A stretch of DNA of 7,940 nucleotides from Bacteroidota bacterium (GCA_030624545.1 JAUXJX010000067.1:1-7940), one strand, 5' to 3'. Shown: positions 1 through 6,640, counted from the stretch's first letter. Made by a program: numbers and translations. Notes: generated from the letters alone by a model not told the origin.

Positions 1-318
1 ACTAGAACGGAAAGGCATATGCAAAGAAAAATGCCAAATTGTGACCGGCTCTGGCTGCTCCATCTATTTCGAGGTTTGATCTTGTGTTTTTGTTCCATGT
101 ACACGATCCGTCCATGAATCTAGTGACTTCCTGCAACGAATAGTACGACACACGGTGCACTCGTGGAAGTTTAGGAATGCATTTGGTTTCTAATCAGCGT
201 ATTATTCCCGGCACCTTCCGGCACTTTGCCGGTTCCGGAACAATTCGGACAAGCGATCGCCCTGAGATCCGAAGAAACAGTTGGAATAGGACCACCAACC
301 CTATTGTCAAAGACAGCC

Positions 319-381
319 GGCGCCACAAAGCCCAGCCCTTAGCATACCGTACAGGTTGGGCCGCCTTTTTTCTTTGTTTTT
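319..381 (+). terminator. Rho-independent terminator of an unseen + transcript
   Basis: GGCG (319-322) pairs with CGCC (362-365), and GCCCAGCC (330-337) pairs with GGTTGGGC (354-361) through one G-U pair. A 7-nt bulge separates the two stems on the 5' side, and the loop is 16 nt. A T-rich tract of six Ts, then CTTTGTTTTT, follows at 366-381. Shape and U-tract fit an intrinsic terminator reading rightward. No protein gene ends close upstream; the only candidate frame stops at 79. It therefore ends either a long 3' UTR or a non-coding transcript. Confidence 0.6.
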
Positions 382-817
382 CCAGGGAACTTCATAGGCA
401 CAGCAAATTCCACGTCGGATAATAATCCCAATGGGCAAGGAAAGTTCTCATGAAAAATCGGCCTAAATTTGAAGCACGAAGATGCCGAAATTTTTCGGCT
501 ATTCTTTCATTGAAGCTTCAATAACTGGAAGAATTCCAATCCCATGGAGGAAAAATCCATGAGAATTGGGTGCAAAGACTTCCTGTCATGTAGCACAACT
601 TGTTGCAACAATTTAACATAGTGGTACTACTAGGTCAAGAAGAAAATTAAAAAAGTTTCAAAAGCCAAAAATATCTGCTTTCAGGAAGCCGTCGCGTAGT
701 CAGAGGATCCGAAGATTACCGGAGGATTTTAACCTGCATAAGCATGCTGAATTTGTGAATATCTAAGTTGATGGATTTGCCGCCGTGTCAATTCGATTCC
801 GGGCGCAGCTGCATTAG

Positions 818-861
818 TTAGCTTGAATAATTCACTCACGCAAAGGCGCAAAGGCGCTAAG
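818..861. repeat. Dispersed intergenic repeat, copy 1
   Basis: TTAGCTTGAATAATTCA (818-834) recurs at 5177-5193 with 16 of 17 bases identical. In this copy it leads into tandem units GCAAAGGC (840-847 and 848-855) and then GCTAAGAG. In the other copy the same lead-in is followed by CACCGAA arrays. Both lie in non-coding gaps. This looks like a small non-autonomous intergenic repeat family with a conserved head and variable short tandem units; mobility is inferred, not seen. Confidence 0.5.
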
Positions 862-943
862 AGTATTAAAGAGATCAAGGGAATAATTAATTCTGACATC
901 ACGTTCTCCCCTGTGGAATTACACAGGTCAAACTAAATTTCCC

Positions 944-972
944 TTGACTTTCTAACTGGTTCGCTCTACAAT
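944..972 (+). promoter_or_regulatory. Sigma70-type promoter for the dehydratase gene
   Basis: TTGACT (944-949), a 17-nt spacer and TACAAT (967-972) each match the sigma70 consensus in 5 of 6 positions with ideal spacing. Transcription would begin near 978-981 and give a leader of about 85 nt before the dehydratase start at 1064. Confidence 0.65.
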
Positions 973-1063
973 ATTTGCACGTCAGGCCATCATTTGCAGG
1001 CGTGCTTCTGTGTCTAGTGCATCTATGAAACTAAACGTTTTAAAAATCAATTGAAGTGAGACT

Positions 1064-2095
1064 ATGTCACACGCGACCAGCGATTCGGATTCAAAACCGT
1101 CCGATGCAAAAGCCCCTTCATTGCCGGAAATCAGAGTGGCCCGGGAAGAACTCGGGGACCTGGTGCGCGAAACCCCGGTTTGGCAATGGCGGTCGGATGC
1201 GGTTGCAGAAATGCTGGGGGACGAAACACAGGTATTCCTGAAGCTGGAACTGTTCCAATTCGGCGGCAGCTTCAAGCCTCGCGGCGCTCTAATAAATATG
1301 TTCGGACTTTCAACGGAGGAACTGGCTCGCGGTATAACCACCGTAAGTGCTGGGAACCATGCAATCGCTGCGGCTTACGCAGCGCAAGTCCTGGGAACGA
1401 CCGCGAAGGTGGTCATGCCCAGATCTGCAAACCCTGCTCGCATAAAGCGGAGCAAAGAGTTCGGCGCCGAAGTGATCCTGGTCGACGATGTCCACAAGGC
1501 CTTCGACAAAGTTCGCCAAATTGAAGAAGAGGAAGGGCGGACCTTTGTGCATCCTTTTGAAGGGCCGCTAGCTGCCCTGGGAACTGCCACCCTGGGCTTC
1601 GAACTGTGCCGGCAAGTTTCAGACCTGGATGCCGTTATCGTGCCCATCGGGGGCGGCGGGCTTTGTGCCGGGGTTTCGGCGGCGGTCAAACAGATGCAGC
1701 CCAGATGTAGTGTATTCGGCGTGGAGCCGGAAGGCGCCGACACCATGCACCTCAGTTTTGCGTCAGGGAAGCCGGAATCCATCGATCGCGTGAGTACCAT
1801 TGCCGACAGCCTTGGGGCTCCGCATGCCGCCCCTTACAGCTTCTCTCTCTGTCAAAAATATGTGCACGAGCTCGCACTCATTGATGACAACGCCATGTGC
1901 AGATCCATGGCATTTATGTTTCATGAGATGAAGTTGGCTGTTGAACCGGCAGGCGCCGCAGCCCTGGCCGCGTTATGCGGCCCGTTGCGAGAACAACTGA
2001 GAGGAAAGCGGGTGGGCCTCATCGTCTGCGGCACCAATATCGACCTGGGGAGTTTTACCCAGTTTGTGAACAGGGGAGAATCTTCGCTTTCATGA
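1064..2095 (+). CDS. PLP-dependent threonine/serine dehydratase family protein
   Basis: A fold-type II PLP enzyme of 343 residues, near the length of catabolic threonine dehydratases (about 330) and without the C-terminal ACT domain of biosynthetic IlvA. The PLP Schiff-base lysine is K71 in SFKPRGA. The cofactor-ring asparagine motif SAGNHA is at 95-100 and the phosphate-binding glycine loop GGGG at 196-199. EPAGAAA (294-300) and CGTN (322-325) are typical of the family. Expected chemistry is deamination of L-threonine or L-serine to the 2-oxoacid and ammonia in the cytoplasm; serine racemase or hydroxyaspartate dehydratase cannot be excluded from motifs. About 20 hydrophilic N-terminal residues precede the usual family start. 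The ATG at 1064 follows a weak purine-rich site GAAGTGAG (1053-1060) and a good promoter. It is probably monocistronic. Confidence 0.88.
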   Translation: MSHATSDSDSKPSDAKAPSLPEIRVAREELGDLVRETPVWQWRSDAVAEMLGDETQVFLKLELFQFGGSFKPRGALINMFGLSTEELARGITTVSAGNHAIAAAYAAQVLGTTAKVVMPRSANPARIKRSKEFGAEVILVDDVHKAFDKVRQIEEEEGRTFVHPFEGPLAALGTATLGFELCRQVSDLDAVIVPIGGGGLCAGVSAAVKQMQPRCSVFGVEPEGADTMHLSFASGKPESIDRVSTIADSLGAPHAAPYSFSLCQKYVHELALIDDNAMCRSMAFMFHEMKLAVEPAGAAALAALCGPLREQLRGKRVGLIVCGTNIDLGSFTQFVNRGESSLS

Positions 2096-2209
2096 TCGGA
2101 CTTCTGATGCATTTCTTACTTAATCCTTGACATTTGTATTGGGAGAAATCACTTTGATATGTGTAATTGCCGCACTTGAATTGATCGAGCCGGCGGACCC
2201 CGTTGAGAT

Positions 2210-2288
2210 CGCGACGGAAATTAGTGGAGTGGTTTCCGTCGCGGCAAGAGCTTCGAGTTGCGGAGACCGCTCCGCTTATCTCCGCAAC
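2210..2288 (+). promoter_or_regulatory. Tandem related hairpins upstream of the acetamidase gene
   Basis: Hairpin 1 is CGCGACGGAAA (2210-2220), a 12-nt loop, then TTTCCGTCGCG (2233-2243), a perfect 11-bp stem. Hairpin 2 is GTTGCGGAGA (2257-2266), a 12-nt loop, then TCTCCGCAAC (2279-2288), a perfect 10-bp stem. The second is a diverged inverted copy of the first: 21 of 32 positions match when reverse-complemented, and differences in one arm are compensated in the other. The loops (TTAGTGGAGTGG and CCGCTCCGCTTA) are complementary over 11 of 12 positions counting G-U pairs. There is no T-run after hairpin 2, so it is not a standard terminator. It may be a BIME-like pair of repetitive palindromes or a 5' UTR element of the gene starting 33 nt downstream. 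Confidence 0.65.
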
Positions 2289-2320
2289 GATCATAATTCT
2301 AAATGTCTGGAGGAAAGACA

Positions 2321-3298
2321 ATGAACCAGATTCGATTGTTCGGTTTCGCATTATTATTTTTGCTTGTTCATCCCTTTTCTATTTTCGCCCAGGACACCAT
2401 CCGCTTTGTCCCCAAAATAGGCTACACAGCCTTCAAAGTGAGGGAACCGGTACTGCAGCTCAAACCGGGCGATGTACTCGTGAGCAACACGCTAATGGGA
2501 GGTTACTATACCGAAGAGGGCGGCGCCTGGCCGGGAGAAGTGGGCCCCATCTACATCGAGGGGGCCACCACAGAGGATCAACTTGTGATTAAGTTGGTCA
2601 AAGTCCGGCCGAATCACGATCTGGCTCCGGCACGAATCAATCCTAATTTTGGCGGACTGGCCAGTGACGTCCGCGTGCGACTGCTGAATCCAGCCGTGCC
2701 GGGGCAGCGGTTTCTGTGGCGAATCGACCAGAATAGAAAGATGGGTAAGCTGGATTTGCCAAACAGCCGCCTCAAGAAAATCGAGGTGCCGCTGGAGCCG
2801 ATGCTTGGGCGCGTGGCGGTTGCACCCAAAAATGAGGAGTCTTTCCCTGGACTTTGGCCCGGAGACTTCGGCGGCAACATGGATGCGCCGGAAGTTCGTG
2901 AGGGCGCGACCGTCTATCTGCCAATCTTTCACGAGGGCGCCTATTTCTATTTCGGCGACGGCCACGCACTGCAAGGGCAAGGTGAAATCGCCGGAACCGG
3001 CCTGGAGACCACCATGGACGTCGTCCTGCAGTTCGATCTCATCAAGGGCAAGCCCATCGACTGGCCGCGTATAGAAGATGATGACTACATTATGGTGGCC
3101 GGCAGCGCACGTCCCCTCATCGATGCCTTTCGTCTGGCGCACGTCGAACTGGTCGAGTGGCTCGAAGAGGATTACGGCTTCGATCGCTGGGAAGCCTACC
3201 AGGTGCTTTCGCAAGTCGGGAAAAGCACTGTGGCGAATATTGTGGATCCCCAATATACAGTCGTGGCCAAGTTCCCCAAGAAGTATTTGCCGAAGTGA
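2321..3298 (+). CDS. Exported acetamidase/formamidase (FmdA/AmdA) family protein
   Basis: Starting at the ATG at 2321 gives 325 residues. The in-frame ATG at 2303 is less likely, because GGAGGAAAG (2309-2317) lies just before 2321 and because an N-terminal signal peptide then begins at once: basic start, hydrophobic core LFGFALLFLLV, and a probable cut after IFA (about residue 23). Family hallmarks are a GDV segment near 50-52, PGDFGGNMD (180-188), GATVYLP (195-201) and GDGHALQGQGEIAGTGLE (212-229). The last two form the conserved core around the proposed metal/substrate site. Family members hydrolyse formamide or short amides to the acid and ammonia; this exported copy would act in the periplasm, and its substrate is unknown. 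The preceding dehydratase also releases ammonia, but a functional link is speculative. It converges on the barrel gene with only 24 bases between stops and no clear terminator. Confidence 0.88.
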   Translation: MNQIRLFGFALLFLLVHPFSIFAQDTIRFVPKIGYTAFKVREPVLQLKPGDVLVSNTLMGGYYTEEGGAWPGEVGPIYIEGATTEDQLVIKLVKVRPNHDLAPARINPNFGGLASDVRVRLLNPAVPGQRFLWRIDQNRKMGKLDLPNSRLKKIEVPLEPMLGRVAVAPKNEESFPGLWPGDFGGNMDAPEVREGATVYLPIFHEGAYFYFGDGHALQGQGEIAGTGLETTMDVVLQFDLIKGKPIDWPRIEDDDYIMVAGSARPLIDAFRLAHVELVEWLEEDYGFDRWEAYQVLSQVGKSTVANIVDPQYTVVAKFPKKYLPK

Positions 3299-3322
3299 GA
3301 AAAAGGTGTGAGGGTATTTTGT

Positions 3323-4249
3323 TCACCCCGAAATCACAAACCCCAGCGAAAACATGGTGCCGCTGGTCGTATTTGTTCCGGCCAAAACGTGCAAGATTTC
3401 TCCCTGGATTGCCAGGCCTTTCCTCAAACTGTAAATGATCGACGGACTTATTTTGGTGATGTGCTGGTCGCCGACGATAACGGATGGCAGGACGCCGCCG
3501 CCACCCGGCAGGGGAGTCACCACCGGCATACCAGCAAGATCGGGTGGGGTAGTCGTATTTTGAATTCCATCAATATTTACTTTGAATAGGAACTTGTCCA
3601 GGTTATAGCCAACCTCTGCTGAGTAGACAATCTCATCATGAAGCGGGCCACCGCGATGGCGATAGCCTATTCCCGTGGTCAGATAAATGGGTAGGGGATA
3701 GAGGCTGGCGCCGAATAGGAGATGGCCTTCAACATCAACATCTCCAGTGCCGAGTGGCGCTCCGTCATTATCCGGCTTTTTCTCATAACCCAAAGGGAAC
3801 TTGAAGCCGCCTTGAAGTGAGACGACCACAGGCTCCGCAAGAATAGCATAGCGGCCCGAAACGGCAAGATCCGCGAATCCAACAGTATTAAGCGATTCAC
3901 TTCCGGCGAAAATATCCCCGGTGAGAAATTTGTCCCATTCAGACGTCAAAATCTTGAAGGGCAGGCCGCCAACCAGGGTAAGCCGGTCCGTGAGTCCGTA
4001 TTCGAGATATGTGGTGACGTTGAAATCACGGAAAGATGCGTTTTCGAAGCTTATACGCTCATCAAATATCCTGACCCTATTTCCGTTATGATTGAATTCG
4101 TTTTTCGTGAAGAAATAGTTCGAGGAGATCTTGAAATAATATCCGCCCTTCTTTTGCGTCCAGGCGCCGGCCAGGGCATTACTATGGATCGACACGCTGA
4201 TAAATAATAGGACAAGAAGAACCGGCAGGCGAGCGTTCCTATTATTCAC
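3323..4249 (-). CDS. Putative outer-membrane beta-barrel protein, coupled to DUF3179 gene
   Basis: The best start is the GTG at 4249-4247, giving 308 residues. Its G is the last base of the upstream gene's TAG, and GGGGGA lies just upstream as ribosome-binding site. An in-frame ATG at 4321 would bury the start in the upstream gene and put about 24 hydrophilic residues before the signal peptide. From the GTG the protein opens with a clean signal peptide (hydrophobic residues 8-21) and a cut after ALA (about 27). The mature protein begins GAWTQKKGGYYFK, the opening seen in many small porin-like and XagA/MetA-type outer-membrane proteins. Alternating-residue amphipathic stretches ending in aromatic or polar turns run throughout (for example YLEYGLTDRLTLVGGLPF, YSAEVGYNLDKFLFKVNID), as in a 10-14-strand barrel. 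It does not end in the classic C-terminal Phe. Specific cargo is unknown. Confidence 0.75.
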   Translation of the reverse strand: MNNRNARLPVLLVLLFISVSIHSNALAGAWTQKKGGYYFKISSNYFFTKNEFNHNGNRVRIFDERISFENASFRDFNVTTYLEYGLTDRLTLVGGLPFKILTSEWDKFLTGDIFAGSESLNTVGFADLAVSGRYAILAEPVVVSLQGGFKFPLGYEKKPDNDGAPLGTGDVDVEGHLLFGASLYPLPIYLTTGIGYRHRGGPLHDEIVYSAEVGYNLDKFLFKVNIDGIQNTTTPPDLAGMPVVTPLPGGGGVLPSVIVGDQHITKISPSIIYSLRKGLAIQGEILHVLAGTNTTSGTMFSLGFVISG

Positions 4250-4959
4250 TACCGTCCCCCGGACAAGGCATTCACATCGAGAAATTTTGTAGGGGGATTT
4301 TCCATCTTCCAGACATTCCACCTGGTCTTTGTTGATTCAAATTCCTCAAGCTTTCGATCGGCGTAAGTACCGCTGACGCAGGTTAAGCCATCCTGGCCCG
4401 ACAAATGATACCATAAACTCTCGGTTTCATAATCAAAGAGGACAAAGGTATAATCGTAGGTCCAGCCACTGGCGCTGAGGGTAAGAACGTTACCATCAAT
4501 CTCACGGCTGTACACGGCAGCCAGATCGACCAGCGGTCAGTAGGCGACTGCAACGTGGGCATCACCAAACTGCTCATCGGCGATTTCAAAACTGCTCATA
4601 ATGGTAATCGGATAGGCCCGAGTACTGCCGTTTAGTGTTGTTCCCAGCACGAGAAACTGCCTTCCGCTGTCAGGATATCCCTCATCCCCCGGGGAGAGCA
4701 TCTTTGCATTCAGGATTGGCCGGATGGCGTTGGGCCCCAAGCCGAACTGAAATTTTCCCGGCTCCATGCCGTACTTCTCCTTCGCATGCGTAACATCCCA
4801 TTTCTTGCCGGTTCTGTCTACGATATAGATTTTTTCGTCCTCACCGCCCTTGCCTACCTCCACTCTTGCCAGGTCCGGGCCAGAGGAGCTATTGCTGCAA
4901 TTCGTCAGAAGAATCAAGCCCAAAGGAACTATGCCTATCAAAAACGAAAAGCGTTTCAT
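4249..4959 (-). CDS. DUF3179-family lipoprotein with in-frame TGA at the conserved Cys (candidate selenoprotein)
   Basis: If the TGA at 4539-4537 is decoded, this is one frame of 237 codons ending at TAG 4251-4249; if not, it is a 140-residue truncated product. The ATG at 4959 follows GGGAG with good spacing. Residues 1-21 are a lipoprotein signal (LLTN-C21), so the protein is exported and lipid-anchored. DUF3179 features follow: TRAYPI near 113-118, an FEIADEQFG segment, then VAVAY-U141-PL, where family members have the invariant Cys of Y-C-P-L. After it come the family's GNVLTLSASG (156-165) and the D-x-E-T-E-S-L-W segment (176-183). The second Cys often seen in the family motif (CPLC) is Val144 here. 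The only other mature cysteine besides the lipidated one is C194. The biochemical role of DUF3179 is unknown. Its stop overlaps the start of the barrel gene, implying one operon and that ribosomes reach the distal stop. The alternative is a recent nonsense mutation or sequence error. Confidence 0.72.
4495..4539 (-). promoter_or_regulatory. In-frame UGA with SECIS-like hairpin
   Basis: Reading the minus strand, UGA occupies 4539-4537. Six bases later GUCGAUCU (4530-4523) pairs with AGAUUGAU (4502-4495), giving 8 bp with two G-U pairs. It stacks on GGCUG/CAGCC (4522-4518 with 4510-4506, 5 bp), with a 3-nt bulge GUG (4505-4503) on the 3' side. The apical loop is CCGUGUA (4517-4511), 19 nt from the UGA, within the roughly 16-37 nt expected of bacterial SECIS elements. 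One departure from the usual consensus: the loop's first two bases are CC, with G at loop positions 3 and 5. The hairpin lies within coding sequence, so its pairing could also be chance. Confidence 0.5.
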
Positions 4960-5176
4960 TTGCTCTCCCAGTTATCAACGATCTCAAGGATTTATTTTCA
5001 TGATATAAAACGCATTCTTGTGTAGTATTATTCCTGGTAATTCTACCGCCGGATCAGTTACAGTTAGATATTGTTTGGAACCCGGGTTGAGGATTTCTCA
5101 GGCAATCGCCATTCTTGCGCGCGGCAGTGCTTTAAATGAAGATCAAGATTTCCTCATTGATTCTTTCCATCTATTC

Positions 5177-5366
5177 TTAGCTTGAATTATTCATCACCGA
5201 ACAACACCGAAGTCACCGAAAGGTCAAAAAGCAAAGAGTTCTGATGATAATGCTACCTAATGTTTTCATCATGGGATTACAGTCTGAAATTTTGATATAT
5301 TTTGCAAAAAATTAATCCGTTGTGTTCGGTGCTTTTCGGCCTGTCCGCCGCCAGGCGGGTGTTTTT
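5177..5366. repeat. Dispersed intergenic repeat, copy 2, with inverted CACCGAA/TTCGGTG arms
   Basis: It begins with TTAGCTTGAATTATTCA (5177-5193), matching 818-834. Three CACCGAA units follow at 5195-5201, 5205-5211 and 5214-5220, spaced 9-10 nt. About 105 bp further on, the complement appears: TTCGGTG (5325-5331), then TTTTCGGC. The two arms can therefore pair across an AT-rich centre. At the right end CCGCC (5345-5349), loop GCCA and GGCGG (5354-5358) form a short GC hairpin followed by GTGTTTTT, which resembles a weak rightward terminator. The arrangement fits a miniature palindromic intergenic element with no coding capacity. Confidence 0.5.
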
Positions 5367-5494
5367 CAGCGTTTGTGAATAGAGCAGGCTTGATTAGCTG
5401 ATTTATCACCTAAACTGCATGCCAGTGGAATCTCTGGTTTGGTATTCAGAAGAATAGTGGTCCAAAGGCGATCAAAGCCAATCGGGTGGATTCT

Positions 5495-5511
5495 TGACCC
5501 ATTCGGGGTCA
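5495..5511. promoter_or_regulatory. Perfect inverted repeat just before the EEP gene
   Basis: TGACCC (5495-5500), loop ATTCG (5501-5505) and GGGTCA (5506-5511) form a perfect 6-bp inverted repeat ending 10 nt before the ATG at 5522. In RNA it would be a hairpin over the ribosome-binding region, which otherwise has only a weak CAGG. It could be an operator, a translational hairpin, or another repetitive palindrome; the sequence alone does not decide. Confidence 0.35.
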
Positions 5512-5521
5512 TATTCAGGCC

Positions 5522-6640
5522 ATGATAAAATTCTCTTTTCTACCGATCGTCGTCCTTTTTTCGATTTCCTGCAAGGATCAACCTGAAATGCGCTATGCTC
5601 AGGCATCCCGAGAAATTCTGAGCATTCTGGATATCAACGTCTGGTCCGGCCTGGATTACAAGGGCAAGTTGTGGATGTCGGAATATGAATCAATGGGAGT
5701 TCGCGAGAAGCGCTATCAGGCGCTTATCAGCCAAATCAGGCAACTAGACCCGGATATTATCGGAGTGCACGAAGCAAACAAACTGCCGGCCTACGCAGAG
5801 AGACTCGCGTTGGACCTGAGTTATGATGTTATCTACCATGTGGGCGTGGGCGGCATTCGGCTGGGTTCCGTTGGGCTTCCCTGGAACCTTCGCGAGGGAG
5901 ATGCCATTCTCGCCAAAAAGGACCTGCAGATGGAGTTCGTCGGTCGGATACAACTTTCCGGCGGATACGTTGGAAACTTTGCCTCTTTTCACTTCTCAGA
6001 TGCAACACAGATTCTCGCGGCAAAAGTCGTTAATCGGAATCGGTCGCTATACGTGTTCGCCACTCATTGGCGCGCTTCCGTACCCGATAGTCCTGAGATC
6101 TTGGGCAGAGCCGAGACGTTACGTAAATCGTTACGAGCTGAAAATGACGATTTCAATAAAGTTATGGAGAAAATCAGGGAAGGTGTTGACTGGCGCTTGT
6201 CCGAATCCCGAAAGACGCTGGATTTCATTAAAAAGACGGCAGGCGATCATCCCTTTATCTTGATGGGCGATTTCAACGCCATATCGGATTCCCGCGAAAT
6301 TAAGAACCTCCTGGAATTCGGCATGAGTGATGCGTATCGATCTGTCAATCCCACGGAGCAGGGATTTACCTGGGATCCCGAGACAAACCTCAATCATACA
6401 GTACATTATCTCAGCAAGCTGGAAAAAGTGAGCAAAGATCCGGGTTTGTACGGCGAACTGGAATCTATATATCGTGGAACGCCAAAAAGAATCGATTACA
6501 TTTTTCTTGGTCCCAACTCGGCCCTGGGCTCCCACGAAATCTCAGTGAAATCCTCCAGGGTCGTCATAGATGACGTATTGGACGGCGTGCACGCCAGCGA
6601 TCATTATGGCATCTTGGCGGAGATTGAGTTCGGTGAATAG
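5522..6640 (+). CDS. Endonuclease/exonuclease/phosphatase (EEP) family lipoprotein
   Basis: A 372-residue protein with a short signal (residues 1-16) and a candidate lipidated C17 in FSISC. The lipobox is atypical at -3, so a relaxed (spirochaete-like) lipobox or ordinary secretion is possible. The EEP metallohydrolase core is complete: N39 in DINVW, E84 in VHEAN, H182 in ATHWRAS, D250/N252 in MGDFNA, D325 in RIDYIF, and D360-H361 in ASDHYG. These are the metal-binding and catalytic residues of the DNase I/exonuclease III/phosphodiesterase fold. An insert at about 186-235, rich in charged residues, lies between the H and GDFN motifs. An extracytoplasmic member could hydrolyse nucleic acid, a phospholipid headgroup or another phosphodiester; the substrate cannot be read from the motifs. 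The ATG at 5522 has a poor ribosome-binding site but is the only start preserving the signal. No operon partner is evident. Confidence 0.87.
   Translation: MIKFSFLPIVVLFSISCKDQPEMRYAQASREILSILDINVWSGLDYKGKLWMSEYESMGVREKRYQALISQIRQLDPDIIGVHEANKLPAYAERLALDLSYDVIYHVGVGGIRLGSVGLPWNLREGDAILAKKDLQMEFVGRIQLSGGYVGNFASFHFSDATQILAAKVVNRNRSLYVFATHWRASVPDSPEILGRAETLRKSLRAENDDFNKVMEKIREGVDWRLSESRKTLDFIKKTAGDHPFILMGDFNAISDSREIKNLLEFGMSDAYRSVNPTEQGFTWDPETNLNHTVHYLSKLEKVSKDPGLYGELESIYRGTPKRIDYIFLGPNSALGSHEISVKSSRVVIDDVLDGVHASDHYGILAEIEFGE

Larger units (their letters stand above)
1..1063. other. Long leader/intergenic region, no convincing gene
   Basis: No frame here has family-like coding sequence. A short open frame runs off the left edge on + and stops at 77-79; its last residues (GSGCSIYFEV) could be the tail of an upstream protein, but 25 codons cannot show this. 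The region holds a terminator-like hairpin (319-381), a small hairpin GCCGAAA/TTTCGGC (484-499), a perfect 14-bp palindrome ATTGAAGCTTCAAT (509-522), a hairpin CATGGA/TCCATG (543-561) with outer arms CCAAT/ATTGG (536-540, 565-569), a palindrome TTGTTGCAACAA (601-612), a dispersed repeat (818-861) and a promoter (944-972). A 30-codon open frame at 559-651 has a GGAGG 8 nt upstream, but there is no other sign that it is a gene. Confidence 0.6.
4960..5521. other. Divergent intergenic region with repeats
   Basis: This 562-base gap separates the minus-strand DUF3179 operon from the plus-strand EEP lipoprotein gene, so it should hold promoters for both. I found no convincing -35/-10 pair on either strand. 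The left 80 bases are AT-rich, as expected of the operon's leader. The middle contains the second dispersed repeat copy, with CACCGAA arrays and a GC hairpin (5177-5366). A short perfect inverted repeat (5495-5511) lies just before the EEP start. No coding sequence is evident. Confidence 0.6.

Noticed and set aside
177..422. 81-codon + frame in the left gap
   Set aside because: It has no ribosome-binding site, has arginine-rich low-quality translation, and runs straight through the terminator hairpin and T-tract at 319-381.
1375..1800. 141-codon minus-strand frame inside the dehydratase
   Set aside because: It is a shadow of the dehydratase codons, is Ser/Pro/Arg-rich, and has no start signal.
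2127..2160. Promoter for the acetamidase gene from TTGACA (2127-2132)
   Set aside because: The -35 match is perfect, but the only -10-like TGATAT (2155-2160) lies 22 nt away, too far for sigma70.
2492..3253. 253-codon minus-strand frame
   Set aside because: It is antisense to the acetamidase/formamidase gene, which has clear family motifs, a signal peptide and a good ribosome-binding site. The antisense translation resembles no family.
4250..4321. Upstream ATG start at 4321 for the barrel protein
   Set aside because: It would overlap the DUF3179 gene by 73 bases and add a hydrophilic extension ahead of a clear signal peptide. The GTG at 4249 has a ribosome-binding site and the coupled overlap.
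4249..4515. Separate small gene starting at the GTG at 4515
   Set aside because: Its sequence is the second half of the DUF3179 domain in the same frame as the first half, with family residues (PLVDLA) between the TGA and this GTG. No ribosome-binding site supports an independent start.
4537..4539. Genome-wide reassignment of UGA as a sense codon
   Set aside because: UGA ends the dehydratase (2093-2095), the acetamidase (3296-3298) and the barrel gene (3325-3323) at proper family C-termini, so UGA is a normal stop here.
5195..5331. CRISPR array
   Set aside because: The CACCGAA units are only 7 bp with 2-3 nt between them, and the later units are inverted. This is not a repeat-spacer structure.
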